64,000 nt of DNA from an uncultured Phocaeicola sp. (GTDB taxonomy: Bacteria; Bacteroidota; Bacteroidia; Bacteroidales; Bacteroidaceae), in NCBI GenBank assembly GCA_947626525.1, contig CANQSM010000002.1, forward strand, positions 1 through 64,000, given 5' to 3'. The notes below the pieces were generated by a model that was not told where the DNA came from, made no database searches, and was given only the letters and a program-made list of their open reading frames with translations. Shown here one piece after another: positions 9,504 through 19,066 of the stretch. The stretch's first letter is position 1, and each line of letters starts with the position of its first letter. Both the position numbers and the translations under genes were made by a program.

Positions 9504-11240
9504 TTACATTAATTTTCCTTTTTCTGCCAAGGTATCGTAATTATTTCTCATATCGGTCCAATTTATTTTATTTTTGGTACTGATACCATTGATATATTTT
9601 TCAATATTTGTATATCCGTCACCTGTACAGTCTTTGTTTGCATCGCTTGGGTCATTGGGATTCAAATCATTTGCAATTTCCCATTCATCCGGCATACCGT
9701 CATTGTCTGAATCCTTATAAGGAGTACCTTTATATTCCGGATAGCCTCCCATTTGTCTTACATCTGTAATGATACCTATTTTGTAAGAATCTTTAGCCAT
9801 ACGGCGGTATTTAAACTGGCCGTCTTCTCCCATTGATTTAGAAGCCAATCCTGTTAAATCTCCATAAGCATCTTTAGGAAGTTTCTTTTCATAATAAGGT
9901 TGGTTAGTACGGACTTCTTCTACAATACGTTCGTCTACTATGTCACGGCAAGGAATATTGGCACCTACATTCTTTAATACATAATCGTAAGCATCATTTG
10001 CCGATGTGATGGTTATATAAGGCATAGCAAATGGTTCATATACACGCATGTTTTCAGTATAACCATCCGTATTAGGCTGATCTTCTATTTGAATACCACC
10101 GGCCCAATTGTCTTTAGTTATTTCAGGAAAACCTTCCATCACGTTACCGTTGGCATATACACGTCCATATTGTTTATAATTGAGTTTGCTACGTCCTGAT
10201 TCCGGTTTCAAGATACGATGACTGATATTTTCTTCTTTCGGAGTGGCCGGTCCTGGTTTGTAATAGTTATTAATCATATTGAACATAGCTGTGTAATCGC
10301 CTCCGTCTGAAGAACGGTGTACCCAATTGTATACTACATTGTTTACAAAATTGAAAATACCGTTCCATCCGATAGACGGGTTACGTCCTGAGTTACTTGC
10401 CCAAAGATTACGCATAAAGGCACAGTTTTCACCTCCCAATGTACTTCCGAATGCATGGTTGTAAGTATCCAGCGCTTTAGCTGAAATTGTATTTTGAATG
10501 GTAACATTTACGGTTGGTAATTTTAAATCTTTTGCTTCATATTGTCCTTCGCTCGGATTGTACATATGACGATAAAATGAAATATTTTCATCCAGTCCCC
10601 AAGTACAAGAGCAGTGGTCTATCATTATATTACCTATGGGATTACCTCCAAAAGAGTCATCACGGTGAGTTACTTTGGTTTCACCACGGCGGAAACGCAT
10701 ATGGCGAACTACTACATCATGCGTATCTACCCAGAATGATTCTCCTGCAATGCAAACTCCATCACCCGGAGCTGTTTGTCCTGCAATGGTAATATAAGGA
10801 GCTCTTACTATAATAGGAGTTTCTAATTTAATAATACCTGAAACGTTAAATACGATGATACGTGCTCCCCCCGTTTCGCAAGCTTCGCGGAATGATCCGG
10901 GACCACTGTCGTTTAGGTTAGTAACAGTAATGACTTTGCCACCACGTCCTCCGAAACTATACATGCCACCACCTTCAGCACCGGGGAAAGCCGGGATTCT
11001 CGCTTGTGGTAAATCATATGGACGGGCGGCCCAAGGAATATAAGGACGTCCTTCTTTTGCTTCTTTTAATACGACAGGAAGAGCTTTTTCCCATGCTTCA
11101 TTTGATTTTTTATAAAACTCAGCTTTAGTTTTAGCAAATGCAGCACCCGCTTCTGATGTAACGGAAGGATATTGGGCAAATGCAGTAGTAGATCCTAACA
11201 TACTGGCTATGGCCATACCCATTAAATACTTCTTTTTCAT
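9504..11240 (-). CDS. Pectate lyase, polysaccharide lyase family 1 type, secreted
   Basis: A 578-residue protein with signal peptide (MKKKYLMGMAIASMLGSTTAFAQ), a linker of about 60 residues, then a parallel beta-helix lyase domain from about residue 85 (FPGAEGGGMYSFGGRGG, VITVTNLNDSGPGSFREA, IIVRAPYITIAGQTAPGDGVCI, VVVRHMRFRRGE, IMIDHCSCTWGLDENIS). This is the usual signature of Bacteroides PL1 lyases, which cleave polygalacturonate by beta-elimination. The C-terminus carries a calcium-binding type repeat (DSDNDGMPDEWEIANDLNPN; DANKDCTGDGYTNIEKY). It is divergent to operon C, whose DUF4957 lipoprotein and SusC/SusD are also of pectin-locus type. The 188-bp gap between them contains recombination site C. 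Confidence 0.9.
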   Translation of the reverse strand: MKKKYLMGMAIASMLGSTTAFAQYPSVTSEAGAAFAKTKAEFYKKSNEAWEKALPVVLKEAKEGRPYIPWAARPYDLPQARIPAFPGAEGGGMYSFGGRGGKVITVTNLNDSGPGSFREACETGGARIIVFNVSGIIKLETPIIVRAPYITIAGQTAPGDGVCIAGESFWVDTHDVVVRHMRFRRGETKVTHRDDSFGGNPIGNIMIDHCSCTWGLDENISFYRHMYNPSEGQYEAKDLKLPTVNVTIQNTISAKALDTYNHAFGSTLGGENCAFMRNLWASNSGRNPSIGWNGIFNFVNNVVYNWVHRSSDGGDYTAMFNMINNYYKPGPATPKEENISHRILKPESGRSKLNYKQYGRVYANGNVMEGFPEITKDNWAGGIQIEDQPNTDGYTENMRVYEPFAMPYITITSANDAYDYVLKNVGANIPCRDIVDERIVEEVRTNQPYYEKKLPKDAYGDLTGLASKSMGEDGQFKYRRMAKDSYKIGIITDVRQMGGYPEYKGTPYKDSDNDGMPDEWEIANDLNPNDPSDANKDCTGDGYTNIEKYINGISTKNKINWTDMRNNYDTLAEKGKLM

Positions 11241-11380
11241 AGTTGATTCTTTAAATAAGTGTATTTAATAGACACATGATGAAAGAGAAAGTTATAAAGG
11301 CGTAACTATATTTTATAATTTATAAAGTGATTTTCATACTATTTTATAATAGATGGAATTTGTTGTTCTAAATTGGTAAA

Positions 11381-11393
11381 GTACCACGGGTAC
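11381..11393 (+). other. Putative inversion site C (GTACC-N3-GGTAC)
   Basis: GTACCACGGGTAC has 5-bp arms around a 3-bp core. Here it lies in non-coding DNA 36 bp before the operon C lipoprotein start. The bases from about 11379 to 11411 are identical to the sequence at site B (39379-39411), and the next bases are similar too. The left flank has no SusC coding sequence, unlike site B. It is oriented like site B and opposite to site A. Confidence 0.65.
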
Positions 11394-11428
11394 TTATCTG
11401 TGTAATTGTCTAATTTAAAATAGAATCT

Positions 11429-12934
11429 ATGAGAAACAAACGTTTATTTTCACACGGAAAGACGTATGGTTTGTGGCTTGCGACAAGCTTATCTCTTTTC
11501 GGGAGTTGTACTATCGGATATGACCATAATACAACTTGGACTTCCAATGTAAGGGACTCCCAATTGGAGTCTCCGACGGGAGTAACAGTTACGAACAACA
11601 ATGACGGAACAGCTACCGTCAAATGGAAGGTAGTGGAAGGTGCCGGAGGATACGAGGTTTCATTTTACAATGTCGACAATCCCGCTGAAAGAGTTCCCAT
11701 AGGCGACGAGAATGAGTTTGTTGACGGATGCTCGTTTACTCGTGACATCGAAGATGACACGAAATATTTGGCCGTTGTTAGGACCTTGGGCAATACACAA
11801 CTTAATAACACTGCTGCTGAGACTGCAACCGAAACAGACTTTACTACATTGATTGAAACGACAGGGACAATTCCTGACGGAACGGATATTGCGCTCTATT
11901 TTCAGAGTAACCCTATTCCGGAATCGAATGAAGAATTGGCATACGATTTGGTAGCAGGAGGAAATTATACGATGAGTGAAGTGGTGGATTTTGGAGCACA
12001 TAACATCACGTTCAGGGGTGATAAAATAAACCATCCGACTGTAACCTTTGGAGAAAGTGCACGTTTTATAACTTGCGGAGGCTTGAAAATTAAGTTCATC
12101 AACTTTGATTGTAATGCCGCTTCGAGTGGTTCATCCGACAATGCATTTATTTTGCTTAGCAACAATCCTGCTGGTTATGGGCTGACCGCATCTTCTCCGG
12201 GGCAGTTTGTCATCACCGATCCGATTATGATTCAGTCTTGTGAGGTAAGAGGCATCAACCGCCATCTGTTTTATTGCAACGGTACTTCCTATTGCGTGAA
12301 ACAGTTTACGGTAAGGGATTGTATTCTTGGCTTCAATCAGTCCAATATTATTCTTCACATGAATTCAAACAATTCGTTTATTGCTCATACAACGTTTGAG
12401 AACAGTACCTTGTACAGTACCGTACAATCGGGACAACGTTTCATGCACTTTAGTTCCCGTGGCCCGCATTGGTTTATAAGTCAGCTTGGAAGCGATTCGT
12501 ATGGCATCGGAACCATATATAACGGGGTTTCGTATCGTGGCGCCGTCAATATTCTGAATTGCACATTCTACAATATTTCCTATACTGGACAAATGGCTAA
12601 TTATAGCGGAATACTTCAGAATACGACCTATATGAATATTACCAATAATATTTTTGTAAATACCGGCAATAATGAAATCATCAGGCGGTTTACCAACAAC
12701 AATAATAATGTGGCCAAGAGCATTGCGAACAATACTTATTGGTACGATGGAGCACTTTCAACGGACGGTGGAATGCAATATGATACGAATCCGATTACAA
12801 CTGATCCGAATTTAACCGATCCGGATAATGCCATAGAAGCAAACAGGGATTTCACTCCCCGTGGAGTAGAGCAACTGCGACTTCGTACCGGTGACCCACG
12901 TTGGCTTCCGGAAGTAGCAAATGATGAAAAATAG
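11429..12934 (+). CDS. DUF4957/DUF5123-type surface lipoprotein of operon C
   Basis: A 501-residue lipoprotein: a signal with lipobox SLFGSC near residue 27, a fibronectin-III-like N-terminal domain (SPTGVTVTNNNDGTATVKWKVVEGAGGYEVSF), then a right-handed beta-helix region with DUF4957/DUF5123 character (YTMSEVVDFGAHNITFRGD, LKIKFINFDCNA, NNTYWYDG, GDPRWLPE at the end). Such proteins sit first in pectin-type SusC/SusD operons and probably bind glycan at the cell surface; that role is inferred. It is 3 bp from the SusC gene, and the operon has no clear own promoter between site C and the start. Its counterpart in operon B has the same domain order and the same GDPRWL(P/E) ending. Confidence 0.82.
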   Translation: MRNKRLFSHGKTYGLWLATSLSLFGSCTIGYDHNTTWTSNVRDSQLESPTGVTVTNNNDGTATVKWKVVEGAGGYEVSFYNVDNPAERVPIGDENEFVDGCSFTRDIEDDTKYLAVVRTLGNTQLNNTAAETATETDFTTLIETTGTIPDGTDIALYFQSNPIPESNEELAYDLVAGGNYTMSEVVDFGAHNITFRGDKINHPTVTFGESARFITCGGLKIKFINFDCNAASSGSSDNAFILLSNNPAGYGLTASSPGQFVITDPIMIQSCEVRGINRHLFYCNGTSYCVKQFTVRDCILGFNQSNIILHMNSNNSFIAHTTFENSTLYSTVQSGQRFMHFSSRGPHWFISQLGSDSYGIGTIYNGVSYRGAVNILNCTFYNISYTGQMANYSGILQNTTYMNITNNIFVNTGNNEIIRRFTNNNNNVAKSIANNTYWYDGALSTDGGMQYDTNPITTDPNLTDPDNAIEANRDFTPRGVEQLRLRTGDPRWLPEVANDEK

Positions 12935-12936
12935 TA

Positions 12937-15900
12937 ATGAATAAAAACAAAGAAGATATGATAAGTAAGAAATATTTCATTATCAGCCTGTGCATGAGCT
13001 TTTTATTGGTTTTTTCCTTGCCGAGCTACGCCCAAAATGCACGGACTGTGACCGGTTCTGTCATGGATGAGTTTGGCGAACCGGTGATTGGAGCGACCGT
13101 TATGGTCATAGGAACTACTACAGGCACGGTAACCGACATGGATGGTAAATTTAGTCTGTCTGTACCTGAAAATGGAAAACTTTCGGTGTCATTTATTGGT
13201 TATCTCACTCAAACGATTACCAATTTGAATAACCCTACTGTTACCTTGAAAGAAGACGTAGCCAAATTGGACGAAGTGGTAGTGGTCGGTTATGGTACAC
13301 AACGAATGAAAAATGTGACCGGTGCCATTGAAACAATTACTCCGGAGGAGATTGAAGATTTATCGGTAGGCAATTTAGGGGATGCGTTGGCCGGAATGAT
13401 GAATGGGCTGCATGTCAGCACATCTGGAGGTCGTCCGGGCAGCACTCCAAGTCTGCAAATACGTCAAAGTGATGTAAACACAAGTATCACTCCTGCCAGA
13501 GGGGGAGAGCCCGATCCTACTCCTTTGTATGTGATTGACGATTTCATTTCTACGGAAGAGGCTTTTAATAATCTAGATGTAAGTGAAGTGGAAAGTATTA
13601 CGATATTGAAAGATGCTTCTGCAGCCGTATATGGAGCACGTGCTGCGTACGGTGTGGTTTTGGTAAAGACCAAGCGTGGGAAAATGGGAACGCCTACCAT
13701 CTCATACACCGGACAATTCGGTTATACCGATGCTTTGGACATGCCGGATATGTTAAGTGCATACGATTACGGGCGAATTTATAATGGCGCCCGTGCGGCG
13801 GGCACCTCTACGGGAGACTCCGATTCGGATAATCGCAGGACAGAATATTTTCAGGCTGACGAACTGGAGGCCATGAAATATCTGAACTATGATTTGCTGG
13901 ATGAAGAATGGAGTGCGGCTTTGACTCAACGCCACAGCATCAATATCAATGGCGGTACGGAAAAAGCCACTTATTTTGCAGGAATTTCCTATTACAATCA
14001 AGATGGAAATATGGGGCGATTGGATTATGACCGTTGGAATTTCCGTGCAGGTGTCAATGCCAACATCGGGAAGTGGACCAAGGCTTCTTTACAGGTATCG
14101 GGTGATTATGGCGAACAGAACAGTGCCCGCAATGGCGTAACCGGAGGTGGAACCGACAATGATTATAATGCTTTGATGACCCATTTGCGCTTTGTACCCA
14201 ATTACATCAATGGATATCCAATTGTGTATACCGGCATGACAAACAACTCATCCGGTTTGAGCGATACGCAGTTATATCATTTTGGGGCTATTCAGAATTC
14301 ACCTGACAACACCCAGAACCAGACAGAAAATATGTCCATCAATGGTTCATTGGAATATGATTTCGGATGGAGCAACCTTTTGAGGGGACTGAAAATGAAA
14401 GCCTCTTATTCGAGAAGTCTCAATCACAACAAAAGCAATCTGATAGGAACTACCATGAACGTATATCGTTTGAATGCCCGTGGAGGCAGTGGCGGTCACC
14501 TTTATACCGGAGATGACATTTTGCCGGATGAAAGCAATTTCGGGACATTTACCTTGAATAACGGGAATCTTTTAAGACGTACGATGGAAAGGACGGATAA
14601 CTATCAGATGAACTTTACGGTGAGCTACGAAAGGCAATTTGGCTTGCATTATGTAAATGGCTTGTTCTCCGTCGAAAAGGCAGAATCGGAATATGAATAT
14701 GTGAGAGGAAACAAGACTGACCCATTCAGCTTTACAGACGGAACGTCCAATTCAACTGCCAGTAATGCTACTCAAACGGCAGAATTCAGCCGTACCGAAT
14801 CCGGAATGCTTTCTTATATTGGGCGTTTAAATTATTCGTATGCAGACAAATACCTGTTCGAGTTCTTGTTACGTTCCGATGCCTCTACCAAGTTTGCTCC
14901 AAGCAACTACTGGGGAGTATTTCCTTCTTGGTCGGCTGGTTGGGTCATATCAGAAGAAAGCTGGTTCAATAAAGAGAAACTGGGTATTGACTTCTTGAAG
15001 ATTCGCGGTTCGTTTGGTATCTTAGGACGAGACAATGTACAGCCTTGGTTGTGGACTCAACTTTATTCACGCAACCCGGATAGAGGCCCCATCTTCGGTA
15101 CCAGCACAGACACTTCCAGCAGTGCTACCTTCCAGATGCCTCAGACCGGTGTGAATGCGGATGTGCACTGGGATAAGACTTATAAGACAAATATCGGTTT
15201 GGATATTCGGATGTTGGACAGCAAATTGGGAATCACTTTGGATGCGTACTACGATATGGGAAGGGAATTATTCACCACCTATACTGGAACTTCTTTCTAC
15301 CCGACAACTGTAGGTGTGCAGGCAACTCCTGAAAACTTTGGTAAAATCGACACGTATGGTGTAGAATTGACGTTGAATTGGAGAGATAAGATAGGAAAAG
15401 ATTTTTCATATTGGGTGAAGATGTCTACCGGATATAGTGACAATAAGATTATCGAAGCCAATTTCCAAGCTACTCCGGGATTTGACGACATTGTTCGCAA
15501 CGGGCGTTCCGACCGAGGCGTATGGGGGTATGAATGTTTGGGTATGTTCCGCAGTTATCAGGAAATCGAGGAGTATTTTGCAGTAAACAACATCACTTCT
15601 TATTTGGGCAATACCATAGATAATATCCATCCGGGTACGTTGATTTATAAGGACGTACGCGGACAGCGTAATGCGGATGGAACGTATGGAGAACCGGATG
15701 GAGTCATTGACCAAAACGATTATGTGAAAATCTCCCATCGTGCCAGCAATCCTTATGGTTTTACACTGAATTTTGGCGCTTCCTACAAAGATTTTTCATT
15801 CAGTGCCCAATTCGGTGCCAGCTGGGGAGCGTATGGCTTGGTACAAACGGATTTGCGTCAGGAAAGTTTTAATAATCTGGAATATAATAATGTATCCGCA

Positions 15901-16263
15901 ATGTGGAAAGACATGTTCGTGTATGAGGATGTATTGGATGCCAACGGCCAAATCGCAGTAGAGAAAAATACGGATGCCAAATATCCGAATCTTCGTTACA
16001 GCAATATCAACGGACAGGCTTCCACTTTCTGGAAAGTAAGCACTGCCAGTGTACGGTTGCGCAATCTGACCATTGCTTACAGTCTTCCGAAAGCGTGGAT
16101 GAAACCTGTAGGTATCAGCAGTTGCCGTCTGAACCTGACTTGTCAGAATGTATTGGATTTCTATAACCCATATCCCGGTGATGTTTGGAATCCTTGGGCG
16201 GGAACTTACGGGCGTTATCCGAACTTACGTAAGTTTACCTTAGGTGTCAATGTTTCATTCTAA
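12937..16263 (+). CDS. SusC/RagA-type TonB-dependent transporter (operon C)
   Basis: A 1108-residue outer-membrane transporter. A signal peptide (core MISKKYFIISLCMSFLLVFSLPSYAQ) is followed by a carboxypeptidase-regulatory-like domain (TVTGSVMDEFGEPVIGATVMV, TDMDGKFSLSV), the DEVVVVGYGTQ TonB-box region, a plug domain (SVGNLGDALAGMMNGLHV, ESITILKDASAAVYGARAAYGVVLVKTK) and a 22-strand barrel ending in FTLGVNVSF. It imports oligosaccharides with the SusD partner that follows after 21 bp. The track start lies 3 bp after the lipoprotein stop; ATG at 12958 would give a more typical signal peptide and is equally plausible. It is a diverged paralogue of the operon B SusC. Confidence 0.93.
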   Translation: MNKNKEDMISKKYFIISLCMSFLLVFSLPSYAQNARTVTGSVMDEFGEPVIGATVMVIGTTTGTVTDMDGKFSLSVPENGKLSVSFIGYLTQTITNLNNPTVTLKEDVAKLDEVVVVGYGTQRMKNVTGAIETITPEEIEDLSVGNLGDALAGMMNGLHVSTSGGRPGSTPSLQIRQSDVNTSITPARGGEPDPTPLYVIDDFISTEEAFNNLDVSEVESITILKDASAAVYGARAAYGVVLVKTKRGKMGTPTISYTGQFGYTDALDMPDMLSAYDYGRIYNGARAAGTSTGDSDSDNRRTEYFQADELEAMKYLNYDLLDEEWSAALTQRHSININGGTEKATYFAGISYYNQDGNMGRLDYDRWNFRAGVNANIGKWTKASLQVSGDYGEQNSARNGVTGGGTDNDYNALMTHLRFVPNYINGYPIVYTGMTNNSSGLSDTQLYHFGAIQNSPDNTQNQTENMSINGSLEYDFGWSNLLRGLKMKASYSRSLNHNKSNLIGTTMNVYRLNARGGSGGHLYTGDDILPDESNFGTFTLNNGNLLRRTMERTDNYQMNFTVSYERQFGLHYVNGLFSVEKAESEYEYVRGNKTDPFSFTDGTSNSTASNATQTAEFSRTESGMLSYIGRLNYSYADKYLFEFLLRSDASTKFAPSNYWGVFPSWSAGWVISEESWFNKEKLGIDFLKIRGSFGILGRDNVQPWLWTQLYSRNPDRGPIFGTSTDTSSSATFQMPQTGVNADVHWDKTYKTNIGLDIRMLDSKLGITLDAYYDMGRELFTTYTGTSFYPTTVGVQATPENFGKIDTYGVELTLNWRDKIGKDFSYWVKMSTGYSDNKIIEANFQATPGFDDIVRNGRSDRGVWGYECLGMFRSYQEIEEYFAVNNITSYLGNTIDNIHPGTLIYKDVRGQRNADGTYGEPDGVIDQNDYVKISHRASNPYGFTLNFGASYKDFSFSAQFGASWGAYGLVQTDLRQESFNNLEYNNVSAMWKDMFVYEDVLDANGQIAVEKNTDAKYPNLRYSNINGQASTFWKVSTASVRLRNLTIAYSLPKAWMKPVGISSCRLNLTCQNVLDFYNPYPGDVWNPWAGTYGRYPNLRKFTLGVNVSF

Positions 16264-16284
16264 TATTAATTAAGGAGAACAACA

Positions 16285-18492
16285 ATGAATAAGATAAGAT
16301 TATATCACTCTATGGCATGGATGGTTGCCATGAGCATGAGTTTCGCCGGATGTAGCGACCAATTTCTGGAGGACAAGAAAGTATATGGAAGCTATGACGG
16401 ATCGGTCGTATACGAAAATTATGAGACAGCAGAGGGCCGGGTGGATTATTTATATCAGTGTCTGTTGCCCAATGCTACCGGTGGTGATAATGCACTGACC
16501 GATGTGGTCAGTGCTGGCATTAATGATAACTTCTCCCAGTGTACGGAAGAGTACGGAGGGTATTCTGTATACAACGATCCTGCGGCCGTTTTGACAAATC
16601 AGACAATTACGGATTATTTCTATGTAATCAATAATGTAACCAGTCCATGGGGGCGTATCCGAGAATGTAACGATATCATTGAGGGAGTGGAAGGGAGCGC
16701 TTCTCTTTCTCAGTCAGAGAAGGAACTGTTGTTGGGGCAGGCTTACTTTTTCCGTGCGTGGCGTTATTATCTGTTGGTTAAATTCTACGGGGGTGTGCCT
16801 ATTGTGGATTATGTACAGAGTCCGATTATCGGGGACGGCAATGGAGAAGATTTGGTGATTCCACGTTCGTCTACCAAGGATTGCATCGATTTTATATGTA
16901 ATGATTTGGATTTGGCTGCCCGGTATCTTCCGGTACGCTGGACCAATGAGGCACAGAATTTCGGACGTATTACCGCAGGTGCGGCCTTGGCACTGAAAGG
17001 ACGTGTCCTGTTGATGTATGCCAGCCCTCTTTTCAATCGCTCTGACAATAAAGAACGTTGGGAAGCTGCCTACCAGGCTAATAGTGCCGCTGTCGACAAG
17101 TTGGCGGAAGGAAACTTCGGTTTAGGCTATGCAGGCAGTGGAGGTGAACACAATGCCAAAGATTGGGCGAGGATGTTTGCCACTCAAAACGGTGGTGGAG
17201 AAGAAGCTGTATTCATCACTTTATATAACAACAAATCACCGGTGGAGGCACAGAATGTGGATAAATACAATTTATGGGAGCAAGGCATCCGCCCGGTAAA
17301 TGCCAATGGAAGCGGAAGTCGTACTCCGACAGCGGAAATGGTTGATTTGTTCCCTATGGCAGATGGGAAAAAACCGGGAGAGTCGGAATATGTTTATGAC
17401 AGGAATAAATTTTTTATGAATCGTGACCCACGTTTCTATCGTACATTTGCTTTTCCGGGAGTAGAATGGCGATTCAATGGTGGTGAAAATACGGATTTTA
17501 CCGGTGATAAAATGAGCACCATTTGGCCGATCCGCTACCGGAACGGAAACGACTACGAATTGTGGAGCTATTGCTGGTATGCCACGGAGGATGACAAAAA
17601 CAGCGAGAGCAAAAGCGGATACGCCGCCGACATGTTAGGTACGAGCAACAAGGGCGTTTATCTGCGTAAACGTTCGGATGATTATGCATTTGGGACCAAC
17701 CTGTATAAGTTCAATGATCTCCGAAGCAGTAACCGACAGGGATTCGGCCAATCGGCCGCTCCCTATATGGAGATAAGGTATGCCGAGGTATTGTTGAATC
17801 TGGCTGAATCGGCTTGTGGTGCAGAGCATTATAACGAGGCCGTCCGTGCATTGAAGGACATCCGTGCCAGAGTAGGTTACACGGAGGAAGAGAATTATGG
17901 ACTGAATAGCAATATAGAGAATGATCGTGCCAAATTATTTGAAGCGATTTTGTACGAGCGTCAGATAGAACTGGCCTATGAGGGGAAACGCTTTGAGGAC
18001 ATGCGCCGTTGGATGCTGTTCGATGGCGGCGTAGGGCAAGCTTCCTTGCATGCAAGTTGGGGATTGACCGGATTCGGTGGAAATACTTGTGCTTATTTGG
18101 GAGTTACTCCCATGAATGAACGTGGTAAAAGGCATCGCATAGAAATCTACGTCGATGGCTTGGGCGAAGCCAATAACCAGAGCGATCCGCTGGCCAATGT
18201 CACTCGTCCGGATGGGCTGACGTTGGATGAAGACATGACCATAGCCATTGACGAAAGCAACGTCCCGACAACTGTCAAAAATCTATATGATTTTTATACG
18301 ACTTATTTTAGACGTAAAGACATTAGTCTGGATGGTAATACGAATGACATCAATCCCACTTTCCGCCCGGAATATTATTTCTTTGGTTTGAGACAAAGTG
18401 CGCAACAAACAAACGCAACGTTGCTACAAACCATCGGGTGGACTGATTATTCTCACGGTGGCATGGGAACATTCGACCCCTTGGCCGAATGA
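16285..18492 (+). CDS. SusD/RagB-type glycan-binding lipoprotein (operon C)
   Basis: A 735-residue lipoprotein with lipobox SFAGCSDQFLEDKK near residue 24. SusD features are the TPR-like segments (ELLLGQAYFFRAWRYYLLVKFYGGVPIV), FGRITAGAALALKGRVLLMYASPLFN, RDPRFYRTFAFPG and the C-terminal YERQIELAYEGKRFEDMRRWMLFDGG. It forms the lid of the SusC transporter and binds the glycan at the surface. The GAGCGGGCCGCACC hairpin about 140 bp downstream may end the operon. The last residues (GTFDPLAE) are shared with the SusD of operon B, a sign of common origin. Confidence 0.93.
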   Translation: MNKIRLYHSMAWMVAMSMSFAGCSDQFLEDKKVYGSYDGSVVYENYETAEGRVDYLYQCLLPNATGGDNALTDVVSAGINDNFSQCTEEYGGYSVYNDPAAVLTNQTITDYFYVINNVTSPWGRIRECNDIIEGVEGSASLSQSEKELLLGQAYFFRAWRYYLLVKFYGGVPIVDYVQSPIIGDGNGEDLVIPRSSTKDCIDFICNDLDLAARYLPVRWTNEAQNFGRITAGAALALKGRVLLMYASPLFNRSDNKERWEAAYQANSAAVDKLAEGNFGLGYAGSGGEHNAKDWARMFATQNGGGEEAVFITLYNNKSPVEAQNVDKYNLWEQGIRPVNANGSGSRTPTAEMVDLFPMADGKKPGESEYVYDRNKFFMNRDPRFYRTFAFPGVEWRFNGGENTDFTGDKMSTIWPIRYRNGNDYELWSYCWYATEDDKNSESKSGYAADMLGTSNKGVYLRKRSDDYAFGTNLYKFNDLRSSNRQGFGQSAAPYMEIRYAEVLLNLAESACGAEHYNEAVRALKDIRARVGYTEEENYGLNSNIENDRAKLFEAILYERQIELAYEGKRFEDMRRWMLFDGGVGQASLHASWGLTGFGGNTCAYLGVTPMNERGKRHRIEIYVDGLGEANNQSDPLANVTRPDGLTLDEDMTIAIDESNVPTTVKNLYDFYTTYFRRKDISLDGNTNDINPTFRPEYYFFGLRQSAQQTNATLLQTIGWTDYSHGGMGTFDPLAE

Positions 18493-18575
18493 CAATCTTC
18501 TCCATGTCACACGTACACGGGATTGCCCGTCAGGTTGGAAAGCGCATCGGGCATGGTAGTCACGTGATCAATGAA
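18490..18575 (+). repeat. Direct copy of the sequence at about 46780-46870
   Basis: The stretch after the SusD stop (TTCTCCATG, CACACGTACACGG, GTCAGGTTGGAAAGCGCATCG) matches 46780-46865 with a few changes and in the same orientation. In operon B this piece follows the terminator; here it follows the stop codon directly. It has no convincing ORF and looks like duplicated gene debris. Confidence 0.6.
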
Positions 18576-18633
18576 GTCCGCATCTGAATGTCGGCACGCA
18601 AATCATTCGTGTACAACATTCCGTTGAACCGCA

Positions 18634-18665
18634 GAGCGGGCCGCACCTCCCGGTGCAGCCCGCTC
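18634..18665 (-). terminator. Terminator hairpin, inverted copy of the operon B terminator
   Basis: A 14-bp stem (GAGCGGGCCGCACC / GGTGCAGCCCGCTC) with a TCCC loop. On the minus strand it is preceded by the same CGGGTTTTTAAAA-type sequence as the hairpin at 46720-46751. It belongs to the SusD tail fragment next to it. On the plus strand it is followed by CATATTTTAAAA and could also end operon C. Confidence 0.65.
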
Positions 18666-18740
18666 CATATTTTAAAAACCCGAAAAAATAAAAAGATATT
18701 CTGTTTAACTTATTGTATTTGTTCAGTAAGTTCAAATGCT

Positions 18741-18968
18741 TTATTCAGCCAAGGGGTCGAACGTTCCGGGAGCGCCTCCCCTGCTGTAATCTTCCCAACC
18801 GATGGTCTGCTGGATTTGTACGTCCTTTTCCAAAGCGCCTTTAGTCAGTCCCAAGAAATAATATTTAGGGAAGAACTTCATGTACAGATCCGTATCCATC
18901 CGGAAACGTCTTGTCAGTTGGCTGCACATTTCTCCAAGACTTCCTTGTTGGTATCCACTCCAATCCAT
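18741..18968 (-). pseudogene. SusD C-terminal fragment fused to other gene debris
   Basis: On the minus strand the frame encodes DLYMKFFPKYYFLGLTKGAL, EKDVQIQQTIGW and a final GTFDPLAE. This is almost identical to the last 50 residues of the operon B SusD and keeps its stop codon and downstream terminator. The first part (18905-18968) is not SusD but a degraded copy of the fragment at 49267-49374 (GTGGATACCAACAAGGAAG). The fragment is therefore a chimera left by rearrangement. It lies inverted relative to operon B and is not expected to be expressed. Confidence 0.75.
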
Positions 18969-18984
18969 AAAGTTTACGGTTATT

Positions 18985-19035
18985 TACTTCATAAACAGAA
19001 AGGACCGCACCTCATGGCACAGCCCTTCCTCATTA
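18985..19035 (-). terminator. Terminator of operon A
   Basis: On the minus strand, about 40 bp after the SusD A stop, AAGGGCTGTGCC and GGTGCGGTCCTT form a 12-bp stem with several G-U pairs and an ATGA loop. The upstream CGGGTTTTATAATTATA resembles the sequence before the operon B terminator, so the operons share a 3' module. Confidence 0.6.
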
Positions 19036-19066
19036 TAATTATAAAACCCGAAAAAATCATCTATAA

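Noticed and set aside
11241-11380. Promoter for operon C between the lyase and site C
   Set aside because: No TAnnTTTG with a TTTG-type -33 at the right spacing was found on the plus strand; only AT-rich DNA is seen.
13110-13140. Possible further inversion site in the SusC C head (IGTTTGTVTDMDG)
   Set aside because: The DNA does not contain GTACC-N3-GGTAC; the protein motif is similar only because this domain is conserved.
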